Source: Cobetia marina
Lineage (GTDB): Bacteria; Pseudomonadota; Gammaproteobacteria; Pseudomonadales; Halomonadaceae
NCBI RefSeq assembly: GCF_001720485.1
Contig: NZ_CP017114.1
Span: forward strand, 3,844,001 to 3,908,000
Reading direction: 5' to 3'
DNA: 64,000 bases
The position numbers and the translations under genes were made by a program. Position 1 is the first letter of the stretch. Each line of letters opens with the position of its first letter. Below, piece after piece: positions 53,371 to 62,690 of this stretch. A model generated the notes under the pieces. That model searched no databases and was not told where the DNA came from. It worked only from the letters and a program-made list of their open reading frames with translations.

Positions 53371-54351
53371 TCAGTCTTGCAGGCTGGCGTTCACGGCAGC
53401 GACGGCATCTTCGCCATCGCGGGTCGTCACGCCGGCAAGAAACTCCGCCAGACGCTCCGGGTGGGCGACGAGCCAGTCGTGCGCCACCTCATCGAGGTCA
53501 CGCTCGTTCAGGCTGTAGTCGAGGATGAAGGCGCTCTGCTCATCGGAGCTGAAGACCAGCTGATCGAGAAAGCGCGTCAGGTTGGGATTGGCCTCGGCGT
53601 AGGCGGTCCGCACGACGGTCTTGACGTCACTGGCGCCGTTGTCAGGACCGAAGACCGATTCCGGGTCTTCCAGGATATGGGTGTCGAATTCCGGCACCAT
53701 CCAGTGCGGCGTCCAGCCGTAGAAGGCGATCCAGCGTTGCTCGCGCTCGGCGGCGCGCACTTCACTGAGCATCCCCGGCGTCGAGGATTCCATCGCATCC
53801 CAGTCACCCAGCCCATAGACATCGTCGTCGATGGCGCCGTTGAGCATGTCGCTGATGGTGGAGCCGCTTTCGATGGAGTAGATGGTCTCATCGAATTCAT
53901 CGGCGTGGGCGGCCAGATCCGCCGCGCTGTGGATACCCGCGTCATAGACATAGCCCGGCACCGCGAAGCCCATCCGGGCACCGGTGACGTTGTTGCCGAG
54001 ATCCGTGATCGCGCCGGCCGCCATGGCCGCGTCGTAGCTGTCCTTCTGGGCCGGCAGCCAGCCGGCGAGGAAGGCATCGCTGTCGCCGGTGGTCAGGGTG
54101 TTGTAACCGACGGTGGAGCTGACTTCCTGCCGCTCCACGTCATAGCCCATGGGGGCGAGAATCTGGGCGACGATCTCGCTCTTGACGCTGACACCGGGCC
54201 AGGGCGGCACGATGAGCGTCAAGGCGTCGTCCGTGTCTTGGGCAGAAGCCGCCAGCGGCGCCGTACTGAGCAGCAGTGCACCGAGCGTGAGAAGTCCGCG
54301 GCGGGTGCCGCGCAACGGGGAAGAGGTCAGGCAGGTCAGGGGTCGCTTCAT
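53371..54351 (-). CDS. Betaine-type (OpuAC/ProX-like) periplasmic binding protein
   Basis: 326-aa periplasmic binding protein of the OpuAC glycine-betaine family, with signal peptide ending near LAASAQD. Several Trp/Tyr residues (PPWPGVSVK, AGWLPAQKDSYD, FYGWTPHWMVPEF) could form the aromatic box that binds trimethylammonium groups. There is no ProV/ProW partner in the window; it follows the TmpB-like gene by 51 bp and probably belongs to that operon. It may bind the trimethylammonium phosphonate, or betaine itself. AAGGA 9 bases before the ATG. Confidence 0.88.
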   Translation of the reverse strand: MKRPLTCLTSSPLRGTRRGLLTLGALLLSTAPLAASAQDTDDALTLIVPPWPGVSVKSEIVAQILAPMGYDVERQEVSSTVGYNTLTTGDSDAFLAGWLPAQKDSYDAAMAAGAITDLGNNVTGARMGFAVPGYVYDAGIHSAADLAAHADEFDETIYSIESGSTISDMLNGAIDDDVYGLGDWDAMESSTPGMLSEVRAAEREQRWIAFYGWTPHWMVPEFDTHILEDPESVFGPDNGASDVKTVVRTAYAEANPNLTRFLDQLVFSSDEQSAFILDYSLNERDLDEVAHDWLVAHPERLAEFLAGVTTRDGEDAVAAVNASLQD

Positions 54352-54402
54352 CTTGTCGTTCCTTGTCAGCACCGGTCGCGCCGGGCCTTGTTATAGGGAG
54401 TG

Positions 54403-55041
54403 TCAAGCGGGGTCTTGCATGCCTTGCGCGACTGCAGCCGATGGCGCTGCCACCAGTTTCGGCAGGCCGCCAAAGGGCTCACGCCCCATCACGCGCGCAA
54501 GCATCGGGAGGAAATGCGCAAGCGGCAGGGTGTCGTATTCGGGGTCGAAGCTGGTCTGGTCCCACTCGTCACAGAAGCGCACGGTGCGCTCATAGGCAGG
54601 GTGGTGGGCGTAGGCATCACGTGCATGGCGGTCCTGGCCGAAGTATTCCCGGTAGTGATAGCCCTGGAACAGCTCGTGATGGCGAATCATCCAGACATTG
54701 AGCGGATCGATGAACGGTTCGAGGATACCCGCGGCGATCTCGGCATGATTGGCCGGTGCGAGATCATCGCCGATGTCGTGCAACAGCGCGCAGACCACCA
54801 TCTCCTCATCGGCGCCGGCACGCAAGGCGCGGGTCGCCGTCTGCAGGCAGTGCTCGTAGCGATCCACCGGATAGCCATGGTGATCTCCCTGGAGGCAGCC
54901 CAGGTGGGCGATCACGCGCCGACAGGCATCGGACTGATACTCCCGGAAGTGCGCATCGATCAGCGCCCATTCGGCATGCGTGCTTTCCGCGAAGCTGCGA
55001 AAGCGCGCCTGGGTCATCGGGACGGTATCTTGCTGACTCAT
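54403..55041 (-). CDS. tmpB: HD-domain mixed-valent diiron oxygenase, TmpB/PhnZ-like
   Basis: 212-aa HD-superfamily protein. Ligand residues for two irons are in place: H64 (DRYEHCL), H88-D89 (LLHDIGDD), H99 (NHAEIA), H121/H122 (RHHELFQGY) and D161. This is the pattern of PhnZ and TmpB, which use Fe(II)/Fe(III) and O2 to cleave the C-P bond of a 1-hydroxyphosphonate. In the known pathway TmpB turns (R)-1-hydroxy-2-(trimethylammonio)ethylphosphonate into glycine betaine and phosphate. It overlaps the TmpA-like gene by 4 bp behind AGGAGG. It is often annotated simply as a phosphohydrolase. Confidence 0.8.
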   Translation of the reverse strand: MSQQDTVPMTQARFRSFAESTHAEWALIDAHFREYQSDACRRVIAHLGCLQGDHHGYPVDRYEHCLQTATRALRAGADEEMVVCALLHDIGDDLAPANHAEIAAGILEPFIDPLNVWMIRHHELFQGYHYREYFGQDRHARDAYAHHPAYERTVRFCDEWDQTSFDPEYDTLPLAHFLPMLARVMGREPFGGLPKLVAAPSAAVAQGMQDPA

Positions 55042-56195
55042 GCGGTGGCCTCCTCCTTGTTGTCCGGCTGACCGCTGAGCTGATCGGCAAGCTGATCGGC
55101 CAGCAGCAGGCGGCGGCTGGCCGTGGAGTCGCGATCCACATAGCCCTGACGCATGTGGCGGATGCCGCCTTCCAGCTGGAAGGCACTGCGACCATGGAAC
55201 AGCCGGTAGTTGTCCATGATCAGCATCTGGCCCGGCGCCAGCTTGAGATGCAGCGTGAAGTCGTCACCGGCAATCAGGCGGTAGAACGCCTGACGGGCCG
55301 CGTAGTAACGGCGCAGGGTCGCGCTCGGCAACGCCGGCACCCGCTCGGTACGATTGGAGAAGCGCACACGGGCCACCTGCCCCCGACTGTCCAGCTCGAT
55401 CAAGGGGCCTTCGCTCTCCAGCCGCGTGGTGGCATCGTGATAGCGGAATCCGGGCGTGACCTCGGTTAAGCAGGCAAAGGCCTCGGGGTCTTCACGACGC
55501 AGATGCTCCGCCGCGCTGAACCCGTCCACCAGCGTACTGTCACCCCCCAGGGCGGCATTGCGCAGGCAGTGCAGCCAGATATAGCCGGGAATCGGATCGC
55601 GATAGGGGTTGTCGGTATGCGGCTCCAGCCCGCGCTGGGTCATGGTGAGGTCGTAGGCGTTGGCGACGGATTTCACGTCGGCGATGCCGCCCCAGTTGGT
55701 GCGTCGCAGCGGTCCGATGCGATGGATCAGGCTCTGCATGCCATCTTCGTGATCCGGCACGCCACTGACCCGCACGAAGCCGAAGCGCTGCAACTGCTCG
55801 AGCATGTCCAGCAAGGCCGCGTCATCGTCCAGTGCTGCCGCGAAGTCAGCCTCGGGCAGCTGGGCGAGATCCCCCTTCCAGAACGTCATGCCCTGGTAGG
55901 CCTGTGGCGCGCGACACTCCGCCAGCAGAGCCGACGACGAGACACTCACCGCGTGGCCGTCGCTGAAGGCCAGCGACAGCGTATCGCCGTCGAGCTGCGC
56001 CTCACTCAGGCGCAGATCCAGCGGCAGATCCGCCGCCTCGATCAGGCGCTGACCGGTCAGGGAATCGAGAGTCGCGTCATCAGGACTCCGCTCGCGCAGC
56101 CAGAGCGCCTCGAGGGTCAGATCACCCTCGGGGTGGCTCAGCTGCAGTTGTCGTCCGGAGTCTGTCAGGCAGACGGAAAGGGGGGCGCTGGGCAC
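55038..56195 (-). CDS. tmpA: Fe(II)/2-oxoglutarate oxygenase, TmpA-like
   Basis: 385-aa TauD/TfdA-superfamily oxygenase with a gamma-butyrobetaine-hydroxylase-like N-terminal domain (HPEGDLTLEALWLRERSP). Iron ligands are H193 and D195 (EPHTDNPYRD) and H334 (YRLFHGRSAF). It is usually annotated as gamma-butyrobetaine dioxygenase, but overlap with an HD-type oxygenase gene points to TmpA, which hydroxylates C1 of 2-(trimethylammonio)ethylphosphonate. The start was set at a GTG with GGAG 8 bases upstream; a GTG ten codons earlier has no ribosome site. Confidence 0.8.
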   Translation of the reverse strand: MPSAPLSVCLTDSGRQLQLSHPEGDLTLEALWLRERSPDDATLDSLTGQRLIEAADLPLDLRLSEAQLDGDTLSLAFSDGHAVSVSSSALLAECRAPQAYQGMTFWKGDLAQLPEADFAAALDDDAALLDMLEQLQRFGFVRVSGVPDHEDGMQSLIHRIGPLRRTNWGGIADVKSVANAYDLTMTQRGLEPHTDNPYRDPIPGYIWLHCLRNAALGGDSTLVDGFSAAEHLRREDPEAFACLTEVTPGFRYHDATTRLESEGPLIELDSRGQVARVRFSNRTERVPALPSATLRRYYAARQAFYRLIAGDDFTLHLKLAPGQMLIMDNYRLFHGRSAFQLEGGIRHMRQGYVDRDSTASRRLLLADQLADQLSGQPDNKEEATA

Positions 56196-56315
56196 TCGAT
56201 GTTCTCCACGGCTGGGGAGCGGCACGCTTGTTTTCCCTGGCAGGTGCCTGCTCTCGGGGGCGGGTCCGACTGGAATCTCTTCTACCTTAAGCCCCTACCG
56301 TCGAAGTGGTTTGAG

Positions 56316-56349
56316 GAAATTGGACATAGATTTGATGAAATTGGCCATA
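56316..56349. repeat. Direct repeat upstream of the tmpA-like gene
   Basis: GAAATTGGACATA (56316-56328) and GAAATTGGCCATA (56337-56349), 13-mers with one mismatch whose starts are 21 bp apart, i.e. two helical turns. They lie in the AT-rich leader ~120 bp before the tmpA start and look like a tandem operator. Confidence 0.6.
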
Positions 56350-56483
56350 TGTCGGACCAGCGAACGCGGCGCATCCGCGGAAACGAATCGGCAAGGCTTG
56401 GGAAGGAATGGCAGGCAGGCCCGGCAGCCATCGTGCGCCGGGGGTACGACAAGAGAACGAGGGCCGGGAGCCCCCATTCGATA

Positions 56484-57083
56484 TCAGTCGGTCAGGTGCA
56501 GGACCTGACCGTTGAGCGCGCGCCCGGCACCACCGGCCAGGAAGCGCGCGCACTCCGCCACGGCATCCGGTCGGCTGCCCTCGGGACACAGAAGATTGGC
56601 GCGCACCCTGTCGGGGGCACGCAGCGCGAGGCGCTGGATCAACTCACCCAGCGCCGCCTGCGCCATGGCAGTGCCGTGATGCTCCTGCGAGGGCAGCGGC
56701 GAGGACAGCGGCGGCGCGACGGCCAGCAGGCGTCCACCGTGGCGCAACATGCGTGCACAGGCCGCCTTGAGCAAGGCGCCGGGCCCGGCGACCTGCGCGA
56801 CCAGACACGCCTCCAGCGACTGCCCGGCCACGGCCTGCGGCGGCATGCAGACCAGCACGTCGAGACGGCCGAGACGCGCCACCAGCACCTCGAAACAGCC
56901 CTCGCCCACCACCTGACCGAAGCGATCCGACTGCTCGCCGCCCAGCGCGTCCAGCACGCGCTCGAGATCCGTCTGCGCGGTACTCATCAGGGCGATGATG
57001 GCACCATCTTCCAGGAAGGTGCGCGCCATGGCTTCCAGCCATTCCCCCTGCCCCGCAATCAATACCCTGCGTCGTGGCAGCAT
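56484..57083 (-). CDS. Degenerate short-chain dehydrogenase-like protein
   Basis: 199-aa Rossmann-fold protein resembling an SDR (RRVLIAGQGEWLEAMARTFLEDGAIIALM... RLDVLVCMPPQAVAG... RVRANLLCPEGSRPDAVAE... NGQVLHLTD). The Gly-rich loop is altered, and the catalytic YxxxK is absent (the segment reads HHGTAMAQAALGEL), so dehydrogenase activity is doubtful. It may be a binding or structural relative. GGGAG lies 7 bases before the ATG. Same strand as, and between, the TRAP genes and tmpA. Confidence 0.75.
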   Translation of the reverse strand: MLPRRRVLIAGQGEWLEAMARTFLEDGAIIALMSTAQTDLERVLDALGGEQSDRFGQVVGEGCFEVLVARLGRLDVLVCMPPQAVAGQSLEACLVAQVAGPGALLKAACARMLRHGGRLLAVAPPLSSPLPSQEHHGTAMAQAALGELIQRLALRAPDRVRANLLCPEGSRPDAVAECARFLAGGAGRALNGQVLHLTD

Positions 57084-57248
57084 CTCGTTCTCCCTGATGG
57101 ATCGCTCTGCCGATCACGGCAGATCTGTGGCACATCACCTCCCTGTGACGCCCCTCGCCCTGCTGACTACCTTCCACGGCGTGGCGGTGGCACGGCGCCG
57201 ATGTCACGCCCGCACTCTGCCCTCCCCCTGCCCGAACCCTGCCCGCAC

Positions 57249-58597
57249 TCACGGCATCAGCCCCGGCAACCACAGCACCAGCGCGGGGAACAGCATGCAC
57301 AGGATCAACCCCGCCAGCTGCAGGCCGACGAAGGGCAGAATCGAGCGATAGATGGTGCCGATGGAGACCTGCCCGGCGGTGATGCCCTTGAGATAGAACA
57401 ATGCGTAGCCGAAGGGGGGGTCAGGAAACTCGTCTGCAGATTGATGGCGACCAGAATCGCGAACCATACCAGCAGCCCCTGGCCGGAAAGCCCGAGCCCG
57501 AAGTCCAGCGCCTCGACCACCGGCGCCACCAGCGGCAGCACCACGAAGCTGATCTCGATCCACTCCAGGAAGAAGCCGAGCACGAAGATCAGTCCCATCA
57601 GCAGCAACAGCAGGCCGTAGGGACCCAGGCCGGTGCCGGTGATGACATCCTCGATCAGATAGTCGCCGCCCAGGCGCTTGAAGACCACCGAGAAGCAGGT
57701 CGCGCCGATGACGACGAACAGGATCATCGCGCTGGTCCGCGAGGTATCGCGCAGCGTGTTGCGCAGGGTGTCGAAGGACAGCCCGCCCATCACCAGCGCC
57801 AGCAGCAGACTGCCGCCCGCGCCGATGGCCGCGGCCTCGGTGGGCGTGGCAATACCGGTCATGATCGAGCCCAGCACCGCGACGATCAGCACCATCGGGC
57901 CGAGCAGATCCCGCAGCAGCGCCAGCGGCAGCGGTGTCTTGTCGGTACCGAGCAGCGACTGGTCCGGCAGCGGTGCCCAGTCCGGGCGCAGCTTGGCGGT
58001 GATCAGCAGATAGGCCACGTAGAGCGCGCCGAGCATCAGCCCCGGAATCAGCGCCGCCTTGAACAGCGCCCCCACCGAGATCTGCAGGATGGAGCCCATC
58101 AGCACCAGCATGATCGAGGGCGGAATCAGGATGCCCAGGGTGCCGGAGGCCGCGATGACCCCACAGGCCATCTCGGCCTTGTAGCCCTGCCCCAGCATCA
58201 CCGGCAGCGCCAGCAGGCCCAGCATGACCACCGAGGCACCGATGATGCCGGTACTGGCGGCCATCACCACGCCCAATAGCGCCACCGAGACGGCCAGACC
58301 ACCATGCACGCGACCGAACAGGCGCTGCAGCGTCATCAACAGATTGCGCGCCACCCCGGAGCTTTCCAGCATCAGCCCCATGAACACGAACAGTGGAATC
58401 GCGATCAGCAGCCAGTTCTCGATCACCCCGCCGAAGATGCGCGAGCCGACGGTGCCGAGAAACGGCAGCGGAATGTCACCGATGAAGGCGAACAGGATAC
58501 CCAGCCCGCCGAGCAGGAAGGCCACCGGGTAGCCGGAGAAGATACCGATCAGAAGTGCCACCACCATGGTGATGGGCAAGGCGTATTCAGCGAGCAT
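57249..58597 (-). pseudogene. dctM: TRAP large permease DctM with a one-base frameshift
   Basis: TRAP transporter large membrane subunit (12 helices, ~450 aa if restored). It is intact up to VAINLQTSFLTPP. There a run of seven C on the coding strand (57414-57420) replaces the eight needed for ACC CCC CCC TTC, so the frame shifts to SATHCS and runs on wrongly. The correct tail FGYALFYLKGITAGQVSIGT and on to LWLPGLMP is present in the next frame, ending at 57249. Everything else looks functional. The start at MLAEYALP has GGAG 8 bases upstream and overlaps dctQ. Sequencing error, a real mutation or slippery-tract switching are all possible. Confidence 0.85.
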
Positions 58598-59333
58598 CGT
58601 CATGGCTCCCGTCTGCTTGATCCTTGGGTGCCGTCGTGCCGGCCGTCTCGTGTGCAGCGGTGTCCTGCGTCTTGCCTGCCTGAGGTGCAAGGCCGGCAAG
58701 ACTGGCAATCTCATGGTCCTTCAGGCGTTCAGGAGTGCGCGCCGGGTCGAACAGGCAAGCCAGATTCTCGAAGATCTGCCCGAGTGCGCCGAGGGCGAGA
58801 AACACCAGACCCGTCGGCAGCATCGCCTTGATCAGGTACCGGTCCACCAGCCCGCCATAGTTGGACTTCTCGCCGGACATGTAGGACATGGTGACGAAGT
58901 GCTTGGACAGCCAGGCGATCAGCAGGCAGAAGGGAATCAGCATGATGAGGTGGCCGAGGATATCGACCACGGCGCGCCCACGCGGCGAGAGGCGCTGGTA
59001 GAACAGATCGACCCGCACATGCGTGTCGCTGTGCAAGGCATAGGTGCCACCGAATAGCGTCAGCAGGCCGAACAGATGCCATTGAAGCTCGGTGACGGAA
59101 TTGATGGTGATCGCGGTGCCGAACAGCAGCACGTCAGGCGACCCCCAGTTGGCGATTTCATTGATGCCCAGGGCGTTGAGCGTGACGGTGGTGAGCACGG
59201 CCAGGATGATCGCCAGACCCAACCAGCTGGTCAGGCGACCCACCCATAGCCCCAGGCCGACCAGCGGTCGGCCCAGGGCGTCACACACCGCCCCGCCCTG
59301 TGCCCGCCAGGGCGCAAGGCGGGGGTCGGTCAT
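58587..59333 (-). CDS. dctQ: TRAP small permease subunit DctQ
   Basis: 248-aa membrane protein with four helices, including LTSWLGLAIILAVLTTVTLNALGI and LLTLFGGTYALHSDTHVRVDLFYQRLSPRGRAVVDILGHL, the latter being the DctQ signature. It is longer than average (about 170-220 aa) owing to a C-terminal ~40-residue polar tail. It overlaps dctP by 4 bp and dctM by about 10 bp. Confidence 0.9.
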   Translation of the reverse strand: MTDPRLAPWRAQGGAVCDALGRPLVGLGLWVGRLTSWLGLAIILAVLTTVTLNALGINEIANWGSPDVLLFGTAITINSVTELQWHLFGLLTLFGGTYALHSDTHVRVDLFYQRLSPRGRAVVDILGHLIMLIPFCLLIAWLSKHFVTMSYMSGEKSNYGGLVDRYLIKAMLPTGLVFLALGALGQIFENLACLFDPARTPERLKDHEIASLAGLAPQAGKTQDTAAHETAGTTAPKDQADGSHDDAR

Positions 59334-60466
59334 TGGGCGCTACCCTCCTCAGCGTCACCGGCCTGCTTCATGGCCATCGGCTGCGGCATGGCCTGCAGCT
59401 CGTACCATTCGTCGATCAATGCGGCATGCTTCATCAGCGAATCGTAGGCCTTGGCGAAGTCAGGATTGGTCTGCTTCTCTTCTTCCAGCACTTCCCCCCA
59501 TGCCTTCTGCAGCGCGGTCATCACCGGTTCCGGGAAGCGCTTGACCTCGACACCCTTGGCTTCGAGCTCATGGATCGCACGTACCTGAGCCGGCGGCGCT
59601 TCGGCCATCGCCCATTGCAGGGTCGCGCGGCAGGCGGTCTGGAACTGCGCCTTGCGCTGGTCACTGTAGCTGTCCCACACCTGCTGGTTGATCAACAGCG
59701 AGAACCAGCTGGCGCTCTGGTGCCAACCCGGGAAGTAGTAGTACTTGGCGACTTCATTGAAGCCCATCGCCTGGTCGACCTGCGGCACCGAGAACTCGGT
59801 GGCATCGACACGGCCACGCTCCAGTGCAAGATAGATCTCGCTGCCCGGTACCAGCTGGGTGGAGGCGCCCAGCTTGTTGAGCACCTTGGCGCCGAGGCCC
59901 GAGATGCGCATCGACAGGCCCTTGAAGTCATCCGGCGAGTTGATTTCCTTGTTGTACCAGCCGCCCGTCTCCTGCGGGGAGATGAAGCACGGCAGCACCT
60001 TCACGCCGTAGGGGTCATAGGCGGCCTGGATCAGCTCGGTGCCCTCACCGGCCCACATCCATGACATGAAGGCTTCCGGGCTCGGGCCGAACGGCAGCGC
60101 ACCGTAGAGGTTGGTGATCGGCACCGTGCCGGCCCAATAGCCCATCCAGTCCCAACCGGCCTGGATCGCGCCGGAAGAGACGGAGTTGAAGACTTCGAAG
60201 GCCGGCACCAGATCACCCGGCTCGTGCACGCGCAGACCGACTTCACCGCCGGTGGCGCTCTTGAGTTCCTCGGACAGACGCACGGCCCCGGCGCCCAGGA
60301 AGTTCTTGGTCGAGAAGGTACTGGCGACGTCGAGCTGCTTCGGCCCTTCCGCCTGAGCAGGTGCGGCGGCCATCAAGGTGGTGGTGGCGACGGCCGCCGC
60401 GATGGCGGCTCCGAGGCGCAGGCGACGAGTCGGCGTCGTGTGACGCGGCGTGGCGTGATGCAACAT
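59330..60466 (-). CDS. dctP: TRAP solute-binding protein DctP family
   Basis: 378-aa periplasmic receptor with signal peptide ending at APAQAEG. DctP-family features include GAGAVRLSEELKSATGGEVGLRVHEPGDLVPAFEVFNSVSSGAIQAGWDWMGYW and GLSMRISGLGAKVLNKLGAS with the conserved substrate-carboxylate Arg (MRI). The sequence resembles the mannitol/chloroaromatic-type DctP subgroup more than C4-dicarboxylate receptors. First gene of the operon; a sigma-54 promoter lies 110 bp upstream. GGGAG 8 bases before the ATG. Confidence 0.92.
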   Translation of the reverse strand: MLHHATPRHTTPTRRLRLGAAIAAAVATTTLMAAAPAQAEGPKQLDVASTFSTKNFLGAGAVRLSEELKSATGGEVGLRVHEPGDLVPAFEVFNSVSSGAIQAGWDWMGYWAGTVPITNLYGALPFGPSPEAFMSWMWAGEGTELIQAAYDPYGVKVLPCFISPQETGGWYNKEINSPDDFKGLSMRISGLGAKVLNKLGASTQLVPGSEIYLALERGRVDATEFSVPQVDQAMGFNEVAKYYYFPGWHQSASWFSLLINQQVWDSYSDQRKAQFQTACRATLQWAMAEAPPAQVRAIHELEAKGVEVKRFPEPVMTALQKAWGEVLEEEKQTNPDFAKAYDSLMKHAALIDEWYELQAMPQPMAMKQAGDAEEGSAQ

Positions 60467-60575
60467 GGCACGGCTCCCTGATTTGTTGTTGTACTGGCTG
60501 GTCGTACGGCTCGATGCTTTCTGGCGATAAGGCACGCAACAAGCTGACGCTTACGTCAACTTACCCATTGACAAC

Positions 60576-60590
60576 GCAAGCGCCTGACCA
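60576..60590 (-). promoter_or_regulatory. Sigma-54 (-24/-12) promoter of the TRAP operon
   Basis: Minus-strand TGGTCAGGCGCTTGC has GG and GC separated by exactly 10 bases and matches TGGCACGN4TTGC at 8 of 11 fixed positions. It lies 110 bp upstream of dctP, with a palindrome about 100 bp further upstream, as expected for an enhancer-dependent promoter. Confidence 0.65.
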
Positions 60591-60687
60591 CGCCACAACA
60601 ATTCCAATGATTTCAGAGAGCTACGAGAGCCAATCACGCACGAGTAGCCACACGATGTGCTCAAGGCCGCCATCCACGCTCGGCAGC

Positions 60688-60703
60688 GTCCGGAAAGCCG
60701 GAC
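60688..60703. promoter_or_regulatory. Palindromic enhancer site GTCCGG-N4-CCGGAC (TRAP side)
   Basis: Perfect 16-bp palindrome GTCCGGAAAGCCGGAC. With flanks (CAGC..AC) it is identical at 21 of 22 positions to the site upstream of the sigma-54 activator gene. Probable binding site of that activator. Confidence 0.75.
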
Positions 60704-60832
60704 ACGCGGGTCGTCAAGGCTGCGACCAAGGTCGCGCGCTGACATGAATTCGGTCTACGACTCCAGTCGAATATGCCGATAGTGGAAGGCAGACCCCATG
60801 CGGGTAGGCACGGCGTGGGGTGGCGTGACACG

Positions 60833-60879
60833 CAAAGCGTCCGGATTTCCGGTCATTGACCGAGTTTCCGGACGCTTTG
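60833..60879 (-). terminator. Long hairpin downstream of the sigma-54 activator gene
   Basis: Perfect 13-bp outer stem CAAAGCGTCCGGA / TCCGGACGCTTTG with an inner CGGTCA-T-TGACCG hairpin, ~40 bp past the activator stop. The arms contain GTCCGG-ATTT-CCGGTC and GACCG-AGTTT-CCGGAC, imperfect copies of the palindrome found elsewhere, so it may also bind the activator. Confidence 0.6.
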
Positions 60880-60917
60880 ACCCCTCGTCTGTGGCGGGAA
60901 GGTGAAACCACTCTCGA

Positions 60918-62450
<1,533 letters not shown>

Positions 62451-62555
62451 CACCGACTCTCCCTTGGCGTGTCCGGTCATCGTGGGCAACCGTATCCCTC
62501 TGCCACCACACCCGCCGGATCTGATTGTTATGGGCTGCGCCAACACGCAGCCAGC

Positions 62556-62571
62556 GTCCGGAAAACCGGAC
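62556..62571. promoter_or_regulatory. Palindromic site GTCCGG-N4-CCGGAC upstream of the activator gene
   Basis: Perfect palindrome GTCCGGAAAACCGGAC ~105 bp before the activator start, almost identical with its flanks to the site at 60688. Fits auto-control by the activator. Confidence 0.72.
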
Positions 62572-62690
62572 ACCACCTACAGCATCGGCCTACCACCGCC
62601 AAGGATCAACGTAGCCAGTGGTCTAATAAGAACCTAAAAGATCAAAATATAAGCTAATATTCAGAGAGGATTGAATTACGACATAAGGAT

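Larger units (their letters stand above)
60467..60917. other. Control region between the TRAP operon and the sigma-54 activator
   Basis: About 450 bases. From the dctP side: a -24/-12 promoter (60576-60590), a 16-bp palindrome (60688-60703), and a long hairpin (60833-60879) downstream of the activator gene. The 60540-60660 stretch is AT-richer. No gene is present. Confidence 0.7.

Noticed and set aside
54403..55041. HD-domain nucleotide phosphohydrolase
   Set aside because: The HD ligand pattern alone would allow it; the coupling with a 2-oxoglutarate oxygenase and betaine-type binding protein makes a PhnZ/TmpB-like oxygenase more likely.
55038..56195. Gamma-butyrobetaine hydroxylase of carnitine metabolism
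   Set aside because: The sequence family fits, but no carnitine genes are nearby, and the overlap with an HD-type oxygenase favours a TmpA role. Kept as the main alternative.
60833..60879. Long hairpin considered as an attachment site or IS end
   Set aside because: No element lies between it and another copy; position just after the activator gene fits a terminator or regulatory site.
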